Of a DNA stretch of 28,813 nt, positions 6,099 to 14,203 are shown piece after piece (within the stretch, counting starts at the first letter, position 1; the number at the start of each line of letters is the position of its first letter). The stretch lies in NCBI GenBank assembly GCA_042091915.1, contig JBELGO010000013.1, positions 1 through 28,813 of the forward strand. The letters run 5' to 3'. The notes beneath the pieces were generated by a model. It searched no databases, had not been told where the DNA came from, and saw only the letters and a list, made by a program, of their open reading frames with translations. The position numbers and the translations under genes are program-made. The DNA is from LSUCC0057 sp042091915. GTDB taxonomy: Bacteria; Pseudomonadota; Gammaproteobacteria; Pseudomonadales; Porticoccaceae.

Positions 6099-8489
6099 AT
6101 GCGATTGCTGCGCAGCAATGAGAAGGCTTGCGCGCAGAGAGAGCCCACTGCAAAGGGTAACAGCAACCAAAATGCGAGAAGTAGTTTGAGAGCTAAAAGA
6201 CGTACAGCCAGCCGGTGGTGGCAGCTCGGAAAAGGGCTGGCGCTATTAACCCTTGGCGTTTTTGTAACTATTTTGTTGCTGTTAGACAGCCAGGTCCGTA
6301 CCACCTTTGAGGGGCGCAAGTGGGCGCTGCCAGCGCATGTTTACGCGCGTTCACTGGAGCTTTATGTCGGCGCACCGATCACTGCGCAGGCGTTGCAAGA
6401 GGAGCTTGAACAATTAGGTTACCGAGCTGTTGAGCAGATCAGCGGCCCTGGACAATACCGTCGCCGCGCCAGCCATTTTGAGCTACACAGTCGCAGCTTC
6501 ACTTTTACCGATGGGGTGGAGCCTGCCCGCCTGTTGAGCGTGGTAGCCGATCAGCGCATTGAAGCTTTAGCTCAAGCCGACTCCGACCAGCCGCTGCACC
6601 TCTTGCGCCTTGAGCCGATGCGCATCGGCGGTATCTACCCTGCGCACTATGAAGATCGCGAACTGCTGCGCTTGGAGGAGCTCCCCGCGTTGTTAGTTGA
6701 GGCGGTAGTGGCGGTGGAAGATCGACAATTTTTTAACCATTTTGGTCTCTCGGTGAGCGGTACCCTGCGCGCGCTAAAAACCAATTTGAGTGGTGGGCGT
6801 ATACAGGGTGGCAGCACTATCACCCAGCAGCTGGTGAAAAACTTCTATCTCAGTTCAGAGCGCACCTTGCAGCGCAAGCTCCGCGAGGCGGTGATGGCAC
6901 TGTTGCTGGAGTGGCACTACAGCAAAGAACAGATACTTGAAGCCTACATCAATGAGATCTATCTCGGCCAAGCGGGCAAGCGCGCTATTCATGGATACGG
7001 ACTCGCCGCGCGACACTACTTTGCCAAGCCGGTCTCTGAGTTGGCGCTCGAGGATATGGCACTGCTGGTTGCGGTAGGCAAGGGCGCCTCGTGGTACAAC
7101 CCTTGGAATCAGCCGCAACGCGCCCTCAAGCGGCGCAATTTAGTCTTGTCTATTTTATCCCGTGAGGGGGTTATTAGTGAAGTTGCGGCGACCCACGCCA
7201 AACAGCAGCCACTGGCGGTAGTGCCGCCAGAGCGCAGTAGTTACAACCGTTATCCGGCGTTTTTAGAGTGGGTGAAACAGCAGTTGCAGCAAGATTACCG
7301 CGACAGCGATCTGCGCGCCGAAGGCTTGCGTATTTTTACCAGCTTCGACCCGCTGGTGCAGGGCCAGTTGGAGCGAGCGACTGCACAGCGTCTGCAGCAG
7401 CTGGAACAGAGTTACAAGATTGACGCCAATACGCTGCAAAGTGCAGCAACCGTGGTCAGGATTGCCAGCGGTGAAGTGGTGGCTCTGCTCGGCGATCGCC
7501 AGCCTGGTTATGCGGGCTTTAATCGCGCACTCGATGCGCGCCGTCAGATAGGCTCTACCATCAAGCCGGCCATCTATCTGACTGCGCTGGAGGATTCTCA
7601 GAACTACACTCTGGCGGCACCAGTTTCAGACCGTCCGATAACGTTGACTACCGACAGCGGAGAGCTCTGGCAGCCGCAGAACTTTGATAAAAAAAGTCAC
7701 GGCGAATTGCCCCTGTTCTCAGCGCTGGCCCGTTCGTACAATTTAGCGGCGGCCAATCTCGGCCTCGAGTTAGGGGTCGATAAGGTGCTGGATACGCTGC
7801 GCAGACTCGGCTTAGAGCGCGAACCCAAAGCGCACCCAGCCCTGCTGTTGGGCAGTTTGGCACTGACCCCTATGGAGGTTGCGCAGCTCTATCAAACCAT
7901 CGCCGCCGAGGGATTTTTTACGCCACTGCGCGCTATCCGAGAAGTTTATGACGCAGACCAGCAACCGCTGCGCCGCTACGACTACTCCGCGCAGCAGCGC
8001 TTTAGCCGCGATGTGATGCATCTGCTCCACTATGCTCTGCAAGGCGTCATGCGCGAGGGTACAGGACGGCGCGCCTACCGCTGGCTCGATCGCCAGATCG
8101 CCAGCGCGGGTAAAACTGGCACGACAAATGACAACCGCGACAGTTGGTTCGCCGGTTTTGGTGGGGATTTTATGGGCGTGGTGTGGGTCGGCCGCGACGA
8201 CAACGGCTCGATGCCGATAACCGGCTCCACCGGGGCGCTTCCGATCTGGGCCGAGACCATGCAGGCGATAGGTTTGCAACCGCTGGCTTTTGGAGTCCCA
8301 CCCGGCGTCGACTACCGCTGGGTTGAATTGCCTGCGCAACAGCTTAGTGCTGAGGGCTGCGCCAACAGTTACTTTTTACCCTATATCAGCGGCACTGCGC
8401 CCGAGCGTATGACTGCTTGTGGCCGAGCTGCCGAGCGACAACGCAGCGATTGGTTGGCGCCACTGCGAGACTGGTGGCGCGGACGTTAG
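6099..8489 (+). CDS. mrcB: Penicillin-binding protein 1B (bifunctional transglycosylase/transpeptidase)
   Basis: PBP1b polymerises glycan strands and cross-links peptides during peptidoglycan synthesis. The 796 residues show a basic cytoplasmic tail (1-42), one membrane anchor (about 43-64), a UB2H-like regulatory domain (about 70-150), a GT51 glycosyltransferase domain with catalytic Glu207 in VAVEDRQFF and the GGSTITQQLVKN motif, and a transpeptidase domain with the nucleophile Ser486 in STIK, S-Y-N at 546-548 and KTGT at 672-675. The ATG at 6099 has no Shine-Dalgarno; an in-frame TTG at 6186 (residue 30) would still leave a complete tail and anchor. The UB2H domain of E. coli PBP1b binds the lipoprotein activator LpoB, relevant to the lipoprotein gene that follows. 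Confidence 0.96.
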   Translation: MRLLRSNEKACAQREPTAKGNSNQNARSSLRAKRRTASRWWQLGKGLALLTLGVFVTILLLLDSQVRTTFEGRKWALPAHVYARSLELYVGAPITAQALQEELEQLGYRAVEQISGPGQYRRRASHFELHSRSFTFTDGVEPARLLSVVADQRIEALAQADSDQPLHLLRLEPMRIGGIYPAHYEDRELLRLEELPALLVEAVVAVEDRQFFNHFGLSVSGTLRALKTNLSGGRIQGGSTITQQLVKNFYLSSERTLQRKLREAVMALLLEWHYSKEQILEAYINEIYLGQAGKRAIHGYGLAARHYFAKPVSELALEDMALLVAVGKGASWYNPWNQPQRALKRRNLVLSILSREGVISEVAATHAKQQPLAVVPPERSSYNRYPAFLEWVKQQLQQDYRDSDLRAEGLRIFTSFDPLVQGQLERATAQRLQQLEQSYKIDANTLQSAATVVRIASGEVVALLGDRQPGYAGFNRALDARRQIGSTIKPAIYLTALEDSQNYTLAAPVSDRPITLTTDSGELWQPQNFDKKSHGELPLFSALARSYNLAAANLGLELGVDKVLDTLRRLGLEREPKAHPALLLGSLALTPMEVAQLYQTIAAEGFFTPLRAIREVYDADQQPLRRYDYSAQQRFSRDVMHLLHYALQGVMREGTGRRAYRWLDRQIASAGKTGTTNDNRDSWFAGFGGDFMGVVWVGRDDNGSMPITGSTGALPIWAETMQAIGLQPLAFGVPPGVDYRWVELPAQQLSAEGCANSYFLPYISGTAPERMTACGRAAERQRSDWLAPLRDWWRGR

Positions 8490-8544
8490 CCGTCGCTATA
8501 GTGCTAAACTAGGCAGATCGATTATTCGGAGAAAATAGACACAG

Positions 8545-8985
8545 ATGCAAAATTCGAAGTTGCTCACTGTGGTTATATTGAGCGCACTGCTGAGTGCGTG
8601 CTCAACTTTAGGGCCTCCCGCAGGGCGAGTGGAGGAGCCGGGGGTGAGTGCTGATCCGCCAACCACCAGTGGCGGCGAGACCATTGCGCCAATCAGTACG
8701 GCGCCCTCGCTGGGGGTTGAGCGAGCGGTGGCTGAATTATTGCGCCGCAGCTGGGAGCTTTTGCAGGCGCAGCAGTGGCGAGCCGCGCTGAGTAGTGCCG
8801 AACGGGCTCAGCGGCTCGATCGCTTCGAACCTGAGGCCTACCTAGTTATTGCCACTGCTCACTACCACCTAGCTCAACATCAACTGGCAGCCAATATAGC
8901 GGCGCAGGGGTTGAGTTACGCCACAGTGGGGAGCGATCTAGCGGAGCAGCTAGAACAGTTGGTACGACTGGCGAACGCTCGCTAG
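8545..8985 (+). CDS. TPR-like outer-membrane lipoprotein next to mrcB, candidate PBP1b activator
   Basis: The 146-residue protein has a lipoprotein signal peptide with lipobox LSAC (Cys19); Ser at +2 predicts outer-membrane sorting. A Pro/Gly/Ser-rich linker (about 23-58) is followed by a helical domain (about 62-146) with TPR-like spacing of Ala, Tyr and Leu. It begins 55 bp after mrcB on the same strand, so co-transcription is likely. TPR lipoproteins of the LpoP type stimulate PBP1b in Pseudomonas and Acinetobacter. Assigning this role here is inference from position and architecture. GGAG lies rather far (13 bases) from the ATG. Confidence 0.75.
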   Translation: MQNSKLLTVVILSALLSACSTLGPPAGRVEEPGVSADPPTTSGGETIAPISTAPSLGVERAVAELLRRSWELLQAQQWRAALSSAERAQRLDRFEPEAYLVIATAHYHLAQHQLAANIAAQGLSYATVGSDLAEQLEQLVRLANAR

Positions 8986-8996
8986 ATTTTAGCGAG
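8978..8996. terminator. Hairpin spanning the convergent stops of the lipoprotein gene and rpiA
   Basis: CTCGCTA (8978-8984) and TAGCGAG (8990-8996) form a perfect 7-bp stem with a 5-base loop. The hairpin contains parts of both stop codons. There is no strong T-tract on either side, so it may be a weak bidirectional terminator or an mRNA 3'-end stabiliser. Confidence 0.4.
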
Positions 8997-9663
8997 TAAT
9001 CTGTTTTACCCCGTCGCGGCTGCCCAGCAGTAAACAGTCGGCCGCCCTCTGCGCGAACAGGCCATTGCAGACCACGCCAGCAATTTGGTTGAGCTCGCTC
9101 TCCAGCTGGGCTGGCTTGCGAATTGGCATGAGGCCGAACACGTCGATAATCACATTGCCGTTGTCGGTCACCACCCCCTCGCGCCACACCGGATCGCCCC
9201 CCATCGCCAGCAGCTGGCGGGCGACATAACTGCGAGCCATCGGAATCACCTCCACCGGTAGTGGGAATTCTCCGAGATGCTCGACCCACTTGCTGTCATC
9301 TGCAATGCAGACAAACTGTCGCGACGCCGCGGTAACAATTTTTTCGCGTGTCAGTGCTGCGCCGCCGCCCTTGATGAGATTGAGCTGCGGATCAGTTTCA
9401 TCGGCGCCGTCGACATATACCGCCAGCTGGCCGGCACTGTTGAGGTCGACGACTTCAATGCCGTGGCTGCGCAAGCGCTCGGCAGAGGCTTCTGAGCTGG
9501 CGACTGCCGCGGCAAAATCGAATTTGTGTGCAGCTAGGGCATCGATGAAAAGATTGGCCGTTGAGCCAGTGCCGATGCCAATAATCGTGTCGCTGTCGAG
9601 CATGGGTAGTACAGTTTCTACGGCGGCGGCAGCCACCGCGGCTTTGAGTTGGTCTTGGGTCAC
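8989..9663 (-). CDS. rpiA: Ribose-5-phosphate isomerase A
   Basis: RpiA interconverts ribose 5-phosphate and ribulose 5-phosphate in the non-oxidative pentose phosphate pathway. The 224-residue product has the normal family size. Motifs seen are the phosphate-binding IGIGTGSTA near residue 30, VDGADETD with the catalytic acidic residues, and KGGGAALTREK with a conserved Lys. The start is GTG at 9663, chosen because GAGGAG stands six bases upstream and the protein then begins where the family does. A longer frame up to 9777 has no such support. It is divergent from ilvA, as in Pseudomonas. Confidence 0.97.
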   Translation of the reverse strand: MTQDQLKAAVAAAAVETVLPMLDSDTIIGIGTGSTANLFIDALAAHKFDFAAAVASSEASAERLRSHGIEVVDLNSAGQLAVYVDGADETDPQLNLIKGGGAALTREKIVTAASRQFVCIADDSKWVEHLGEFPLPVEVIPMARSYVARQLLAMGGDPVWREGVVTDNGNVIIDVFGLMPIRKPAQLESELNQIAGVVCNGLFAQRAADCLLLGSRDGVKQITR

Positions 9664-9698
9664 GCGTTGCTCCTCACAAGGTCGAGATAGGCGTGCAG

Positions 9699-9704
9699 TA
9701 TAAT
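9699..9704. promoter_or_regulatory. Overlapping -10-like hexamers in the rpiA/ilvA divergent region
   Basis: The gap 9664-9840 contains a perfect TATAAT on the plus strand at 9699-9704 and, overlapping it on the minus strand, TATACT. Either could serve as a -10 box for ilvA (plus) or rpiA (minus, about 35 bp before its GTG). Neither has a convincing -35, so these are candidates only. The rest of the gap has no gene I can support. Confidence 0.35.
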
Positions 9705-9840
9705 CGCTTGAACACTCAGCTGCAGTGGTTATGGAGAACAACTGTCGCTGGCCAAGTCGCGCGGTTGTCCGTAACATTGCGACCTTGAGTGGCGCACTGC
9801 GACCGAACAGTTGAAAGCGCTAGATAGCGCGGGAAAAAAC

Positions 9841-11364
9841 ATGTCAAAACACAGCGATAGTTACGTCAAAAAAATACTCTCTGCGCGGGTTTACGATCTC
9901 GTTGTCGAGACGCCTATCGACACGGCACCGCGGCTCTCGAAGCGGCTCAACAATCAGGTGCTGTTCAAGCGAGAGGATCTGCAGCCGGTATTTTCGTTTA
10001 AATGTCGCGGCGCCTACAACCGGCTTTTGCAGTTGAGCGACGCCGAGCGCGCCACCGGCGTGATTGCCGCCTCTGCCGGCAATCACGCACAGGGCTTGGC
10101 GCTTGGCGCTAAAACGCTGGGTGTTAAAGCGACCATTGTGATGCCCAAAACCACTCCCGCGATTAAGGTCGATGCCGTGCGCAGCCGCGGCGCTAAGGTG
10201 GTGTTGATTGGTGATAATTACGATGCCGCTGCCGCCCATGCGCAGCAGCTGGTGGCTGAGAAAGGGTTGGTTTATATTCACCCGTTCGACGACCCCGATG
10301 TCATCGCTGGGCAGGGGACCTGTGGTATGGAGATTTTGCGCCAGCTGCCCGGGGATCTTGATGCGATTTTTGTGCCGGTGGGCGGTGGTGGCCTCTGCGC
10401 CGGGATTGCCGCTTACGTCAATTTTGTCCGCCCCGAAGTCAAAGTGATTGCGGTTGAACCCGCCGATGCCGCCTGTTTAGAGGCGGCGATGCATGCTGGT
10501 CGGCGTGTGAAGTTGCCCGAGGTGGGTATTTTTGCCGACGGCACTGCGGTGGCACAGGTCGGCAAAGAGAACTTCAAAGTGATGCGCGATACTGTGCACT
10601 CCGTGGTGACGGTGAGCACCGATGAGATCTGTGCGGCAATCAAAGATATCTATGACGACAGTCGCTCTATCAGTGAACCCTCTGGCGCTTTAGCGGTGGC
10701 TGGTATGAAAAAATATGTAGAGCAACAGGGTGTCAGCGGCCAAGTGCTGGTGGCGATCAACTCCGGTGCCAATATCAACTTTGATAGGCTGCGCTACATC
10801 TCCGAGCGCACAGAGGTGGGCGAGAAGCGCGAAGCGATACTGGCCGTGACTATCGATGAGCGGCCGGGGAGTTTTCGCGCATTTTGTCGCGCCCTGCACA
10901 AGCGCAATGTCACTGAGTTTAACTACCGCTTTGCCAGCGAGCGCGCCGCGAATATTTTTGTCGGTGTGCAAGTGAGTGGCGACAGCGATCGCGAAGCGTT
11001 AGTCGGCGAACTGGTTGACTCCGGGTACGCCGCGACCGATCTGACTGACAACGATATTGCCAAGGCCCATATACGCCACATGGTTGGCGGCCAAGCGCCT
11101 CAGGCGGGCAGTGAGTTAGTGTTCTCGTTTGAATTTCCCGAGCGCCCCGGCGCGCTGTCGAATTTTCTCAATCAGCTCGGCGGACGTTGGAATATCTCTA
11201 TGTTCCACTACCGCAACCACGGCGCTGCCTATGGCCGCGTGTTAGTGGCGATGCAAGCCGAGCACAGCGAGCTCAAGGCGTTGTCGAAGTTTCTCGATGG
11301 TATCGGTTACCCGTGGACCAACGAGACGGACAATCCGGCCTGTCAGTTCTTTTTAAGTCACTGA
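9841..11364 (+). CDS. ilvA: Threonine ammonia-lyase, biosynthetic
   Basis: IlvA deaminates threonine to 2-oxobutanoate, the first committed step of isoleucine synthesis, using pyridoxal phosphate. The 507-residue protein has the long biosynthetic form: a catalytic domain with the PLP lysine Lys54 in FSFKCRGAYNR and the glycine-rich loop VGGGGLC, then two ACT-like regulatory repeats, one near EAILAVTIDERPGSFRAF and one near LVFSFEFPERPGALSNF, where isoleucine and valine act in E. coli. ATG at 9841 is preceded by GGGA. A TTG further up at 9811 is in frame but adds unconserved residues. No leader peptide with runs of branched-chain codons is seen, so classical attenuation is not evident. Confidence 0.97.
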   Translation: MSKHSDSYVKKILSARVYDLVVETPIDTAPRLSKRLNNQVLFKREDLQPVFSFKCRGAYNRLLQLSDAERATGVIAASAGNHAQGLALGAKTLGVKATIVMPKTTPAIKVDAVRSRGAKVVLIGDNYDAAAAHAQQLVAEKGLVYIHPFDDPDVIAGQGTCGMEILRQLPGDLDAIFVPVGGGGLCAGIAAYVNFVRPEVKVIAVEPADAACLEAAMHAGRRVKLPEVGIFADGTAVAQVGKENFKVMRDTVHSVVTVSTDEICAAIKDIYDDSRSISEPSGALAVAGMKKYVEQQGVSGQVLVAINSGANINFDRLRYISERTEVGEKREAILAVTIDERPGSFRAFCRALHKRNVTEFNYRFASERAANIFVGVQVSGDSDREALVGELVDSGYAATDLTDNDIAKAHIRHMVGGQAPQAGSELVFSFEFPERPGALSNFLNQLGGRWNISMFHYRNHGAAYGRVLVAMQAEHSELKALSKFLDGIGYPWTNETDNPACQFFLSH

Positions 11365-11373
11365 CGCTCTAGC

Positions 11374-12819
11374 TTATTCGCTGTCGATAGGGGCAGTCTC
11401 GGCCTCGTGGTGGTTGAGATCGCCCAGTCGACGGATCTGAATCGCCTCGACACCGGTGCCTGCCAGCGCATCCGAGATCACTACCACGCGATCGTCGGGG
11501 CTGAACTCGTCGCGCTGCATCATAATTGCCGCGGCGGTACCGAGAGTTTTTTCCGGGTCTGAACTGAAGTTAATGCGATAGCTGAGCACGTTGCGGTTGA
11601 GCACCAGCTGACGGCGTGTGCGGCTGTCGTTGGTGAATGCGCAGATAATCGACTGCTGTGGATGGCAGTTGGTCACTAGATCGGCCATGCGCCCGCGCCG
11701 GGTCGGCACGATGATCGCTTTTGCTGCAATCGACTCGGCCAAGTTGACCGCCGCTTGTGCAATTTGCTGTTTATCGTGGTTGCCCTCTAGCTTGTCGGTA
11801 AAGCGCAAGCCGCGACTGTTCTCGGTGGATCGGGCAATGCGGTCGAGGATTTCAACACATTTAGTTGGGTATTTGCCGATAGTTGTTTCGCCGGAGAGCA
11901 TAATCGCATCGGCCTCTTCATAGACCGCATTGGCGACGTCGGTGACTTCAGCGCGCGTTGGCATCGGGTTGTCGATCATCGATTCCAGCATGTGCGTGGC
12001 GACAATCACGCGGCGTCCTTTTTCGGCACAGCTGCGGATAATACGGCGCTGCACGCGCGGTAGATGCTCGAGCGGTATCTCAACGCCGAGGTCGCCGCGC
12101 GCCACCATAATGCCGTCGGCGACATCGACAATCTCTTGCATATTTTTAATCGCCTCTTGGTCTTCGAGTTTGGCGATCGCTTTAATTTTGTCTGCTTTGC
12201 TGCCGAGTAGCTCGCGCAGCTCAAGCACATCTTTGGCTTCGCGCACAAAAGAGAGTGCGATGAAATCGACCTCTTGCTCAACAGCAAAAGCGATATCGCG
12301 ACGGTCTTTCTCAGTAATTGCCGGCAGGTTGACACGAATGCCGGGCAAGTTGACGTGGCGTCGGCTTTTAAGCAAGCCGCCGTCTATCACGGTGCACTGC
12401 ATGACCCGTTTTTCTTTACTCAGCACTTCTAAGTTGATTAGGCCGTTGTCGACAGTGATGATGTCGCCGACATTGACGTCGTTGATCAGGTCGTCGTAAT
12501 TGATGCGAATAGAGGAGGCCTCGACATCTTCTTCACCGCGGGCGACGACCGAAATGGTATCGCCGGCGCGCAGATGCAGCTCATCGACAATATCTCCGGT
12601 GCGGATCTCAGGCCCCTGGGTGTCGAGCAAAATGGCAATCGGGTGGTGCAGTTTACGGTTGAGAGTGCGGATTGCCTTAATCACTTTAGCGTGTGACTCG
12701 TGGTCGCCGTGAGACATATTTAGGCGGGCTACGTTCATGCCGGCTTTGGCCAGTTTTTCCAACATATCAAAGCTTTCTGAAGCCGGTCCGATCGTGCAGA
12801 TTATTTTGGTTTTGCGCAT
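11374..12819 (-). CDS. pyk: Pyruvate kinase
   Basis: Pyruvate kinase makes pyruvate and ATP from phosphoenolpyruvate and ADP at the end of glycolysis or the Entner-Doudoroff pathway. The 481-residue protein begins with KIICTIGPASES and shows NMSHGDHESH, DTQGPEIRTGD, the catalytic lysine motif IAKLEDQEAI and metal-binding ARGDLGVEIP, followed by MLESMIDNPMPTRAEVTDVANAV. The length and N-terminus resemble the PykA (type II) group. ATG at 12819 lies inside the 3' end of ygfA, so the two genes overlap by 19 bp and are probably translationally linked. It converges on ilvA with 9 bp between stops and no visible terminator. Confidence 0.97.
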   Translation of the reverse strand: MRKTKIICTIGPASESFDMLEKLAKAGMNVARLNMSHGDHESHAKVIKAIRTLNRKLHHPIAILLDTQGPEIRTGDIVDELHLRAGDTISVVARGEEDVEASSIRINYDDLINDVNVGDIITVDNGLINLEVLSKEKRVMQCTVIDGGLLKSRRHVNLPGIRVNLPAITEKDRRDIAFAVEQEVDFIALSFVREAKDVLELRELLGSKADKIKAIAKLEDQEAIKNMQEIVDVADGIMVARGDLGVEIPLEHLPRVQRRIIRSCAEKGRRVIVATHMLESMIDNPMPTRAEVTDVANAVYEEADAIMLSGETTIGKYPTKCVEILDRIARSTENSRGLRFTDKLEGNHDKQQIAQAAVNLAESIAAKAIIVPTRRGRMADLVTNCHPQQSIICAFTNDSRTRRQLVLNRNVLSYRINFSSDPEKTLGTAAAIMMQRDEFSPDDRVVVISDALAGTGVEAIQIRRLGDLNHHEAETAPIDSE

Positions 12820-13376
12820 ATTAGCTCACATTCTGTAGCGATGTAGTCGAGTGGGATATCCCACGCTTGGGGGGTGATTTTAGCAACTTCTTGGCAGCTG
12901 TGGGCGAGCCCGACAAAAACTGTGCGGCGCTGGCTATCGAAATCGGCTAGCGCGCGGTCGTAGTAGCCAGCGCCCATGCCGATGCGATGGCCGCTGCGAT
13001 CAAAGCCGACCAGCGGCACAACTACCACCTGACAGCTTTGTAGCGAAGCGTATGAGTGCGGTGAGGCGGGCTCGAGAATGCCGTAGCGATTAGCGGCAAG
13101 GGGCGATGTTTCGCTCCACAGTGCCCAGCGCATCTGTCGCTGCGGTGCAATAATCGGCAGCAAACACACACTGCCGCGAGCTGTACAGCTTTGAAAAAGT
13201 GGATGGGTGGAGATCTCACCATCACTCGCGCTGTAGAGAGCGAGCTGCTTGGCTGAGTGAAACCAGGTCTGTTGATCGAGCTGTTTTGCCACGGCCTGAG
13301 CGGCTGTGCGCTGCTCCTCGTCAGAGAGAGTGCGGCGTTGGTTGCGCAACTCTGTGCGCAGGGTGTCAGTAGCCAT
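12801..13376 (-). CDS. ygfA: 5-formyltetrahydrofolate cyclo-ligase
   Basis: This enzyme uses ATP to turn 5-formyltetrahydrofolate into 5,10-methenyltetrahydrofolate. In E. coli the gene is co-transcribed with 6S RNA. The 191-residue product has the family's C-terminal signature FDRSGHRIGMGAGYYDRAL with the phosphate-binding G-M-G-x-G-Y-Y-D-R. ATG at 13376 is chosen because the conserved N-terminal helix starts there (MATDTLRTELRNQRR); an in-frame codon at 13424 would run into the 6S RNA. The Shine-Dalgarno is poor. It lies directly downstream of ssrS and overlaps pyk. Confidence 0.95.
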   Translation of the reverse strand: MATDTLRTELRNQRRTLSDEEQRTAAQAVAKQLDQQTWFHSAKQLALYSASDGEISTHPLFQSCTARGSVCLLPIIAPQRQMRWALWSETSPLAANRYGILEPASPHSYASLQSCQVVVVPLVGFDRSGHRIGMGAGYYDRALADFDSQRRTVFVGLAHSCQEVAKITPQAWDIPLDYIATECELICAKPK

Positions 13377-13394
13377 AACAGTTTCAGAATTAGA

Positions 13395-13573
13395 GAGTAG
13401 AGCCCAAGGTGCCGCTGTCAACATGGCCTTGAACCGAAAGGTTCAAGGGGGCGACGCAGGGAGTGCTTCAGGCTTTCCGTCGAGCGGACGTGCACAACAG
13501 CTCTCACGCAGCGAGGCCGGGTAAAAAGTATCGGCTCAAGGACTTCGCGACTGGCCAACACCCCAGGTGATGA
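13395..13573 (-). ncRNA. ssrS: 6S RNA
   Basis: 6S RNA mimics an open promoter and sequesters sigma-70 RNA polymerase in stationary phase. Read on the minus strand, this segment keeps blocks like those of E. coli 6S: GGCCAGTC near the 5' end, GAGCCGATA, a GTCCG...CGGAAAGCCT segment, and a CCTTGAACC/GGTTCAAGG hairpin (plus 13427-13448) closing a 4-base loop. The two ends pair, CCTGGGGTG (plus 13560-13568) with CACCTTGGG (13403-13411), giving the terminal stem. A promoter sits just upstream at 13576-13603. Position between zapA and ygfA is the classic ssrS locus. Ends are estimated to within about 10 bases. Confidence 0.94.
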
Positions 13574-13575
13574 TC

Positions 13576-13603
13576 AGTCTAGCATAGGCGCAGCGAGGGT
13601 CGA
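13576..13603 (-). promoter_or_regulatory. Predicted sigma-70 promoter of ssrS
   Basis: On the minus strand TCGACC (plus 13598-13603) and TAGACT (plus 13576-13581) are spaced by 16 bp. Initiation seven or so bases on would give an RNA starting at about 13569-13572, which matches the 5' end predicted from the terminal stem of 6S RNA. A second -10-like TATGCT overlaps this region. Confidence 0.55.
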
Positions 13604-13628
13604 CAGGGTTGCGGTAAGATTTTTTGTT

Positions 13629-13919
13629 TTAGTTGAACCGTTCTAGCGCGGCTTCTACACGCTCTTGAGCGCTATCGATTATCGCGTTGCTCTCGCTCTG
13701 TGCACCGCTATTGTCGCGGTTGGCAATCAGCTCATAGGCCAGATTGAGGGCGGTCATTACCGCAATTCGATCTAGACCAATAATGGCGCCACCGCGGCGC
13801 ACCTCTTGCATCTTCTCGTTGAGTAGCTCTGCGGATTGCTCAAGTGCCGCGCGGTCCTCTGGTTTACAAGCGACCTGATACTCTTTGTCGAGGATCTTAA
13901 TTTTTAATGAGTTGCTCAT
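13629..13919 (-). CDS. zapA: Cell division protein ZapA
   Basis: ZapA binds FtsZ and bundles its filaments at the Z-ring. The 96-residue protein has the family layout: an N-terminal FtsZ-binding head (MSNSLKIKILDKEYQVACKPEDRAAL), conserved MTALNLAYEL, and a C-terminal coiled-coil helix. It lies 11 bp downstream of a small coiled-coil gene and directly upstream of ssrS. The ATG at 13919 is the only start that fits the family. Confidence 0.95.
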   Translation of the reverse strand: MSNSLKIKILDKEYQVACKPEDRAALEQSAELLNEKMQEVRRGGAIIGLDRIAVMTALNLAYELIANRDNSGAQSESNAIIDSAQERVEAALERFN

Positions 13920-13930
13920 GACAGTTGCCC

Positions 13931-14137
13931 CTACTGGTCCGTGTTGAGGCCGCGCAAGCGGTTGATCATCAGCTCAATCTTTTGACGAGCCAATTCGTTC
14001 TGTTCGACCAGTTGGCTGCGTTCAGTCAGCAGGGCAGATTGGCGTTCAACCAGTTGCTGATTGTCGCGCTTCATCTGATCGCAGAGGGCGATGAGCTGGT
14101 CAATTTTTTCCAGTAACGGATGATCTGGGTCAGTCAT
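13931..14137 (-). CDS. Small coiled-coil protein, ZapB-like (TIGR02449-type)
   Basis: The 68-residue protein is almost entirely a charged, Gln/Glu/Leu-rich helix with heptad spacing (about 8-58), with no membrane segment or signal. Proteins of this type are found next to zapA across Pseudomonas-like bacteria and resemble the Z-ring stabiliser ZapB in size and coiled-coil nature. A role with ZapA is inferred from position. ATG at 14137 is chosen because the coiled coil follows at once and a promoter is found 67 bp upstream; the frame continues to 14278 but would read through that promoter. The Shine-Dalgarno is weak. Confidence 0.82.
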   Translation of the reverse strand: MTDPDHPLLEKIDQLIALCDQMKRDNQQLVERQSALLTERSQLVEQNELARQKIELMINRLRGLNTDQ

Positions 14138-14203
14138 GATTGTGAGAAAAACGCTCGCGGTGCTGTAGTGGTATAAGGGTGCTATTTGCGCAGATATTTG
14201 AGC

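Noticed and set aside
6068..6319. N-terminal extension of the PfkB kinase with a hydrophobic stretch
   Set aside because: The extension overlaps the first 221 bases of mrcB in antisense, its hydrophobic run mirrors the mrcB anchor region, and the family start with a good ribosome site is at 6067.
9664..9777. N-terminal extension of rpiA
   Set aside because: The GTG at 9663 has GAGGAG at ideal spacing and gives the normal protein length; the extension would run through the promoter region.
9731..9814. Possible 27-codon leader peptide upstream of ilvA
   Set aside because: It has only two adjacent Val and one Ile codon, no terminator/antiterminator pair, and no clear ribosome site, so attenuation is not supported.
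13427..13448. Perfect 9-bp inverted repeat that could be a terminator
   Set aside because: It has no T-tract and matches the CCTTGAACC/GGTTCAAGG hairpin of 6S RNA, which explains it.
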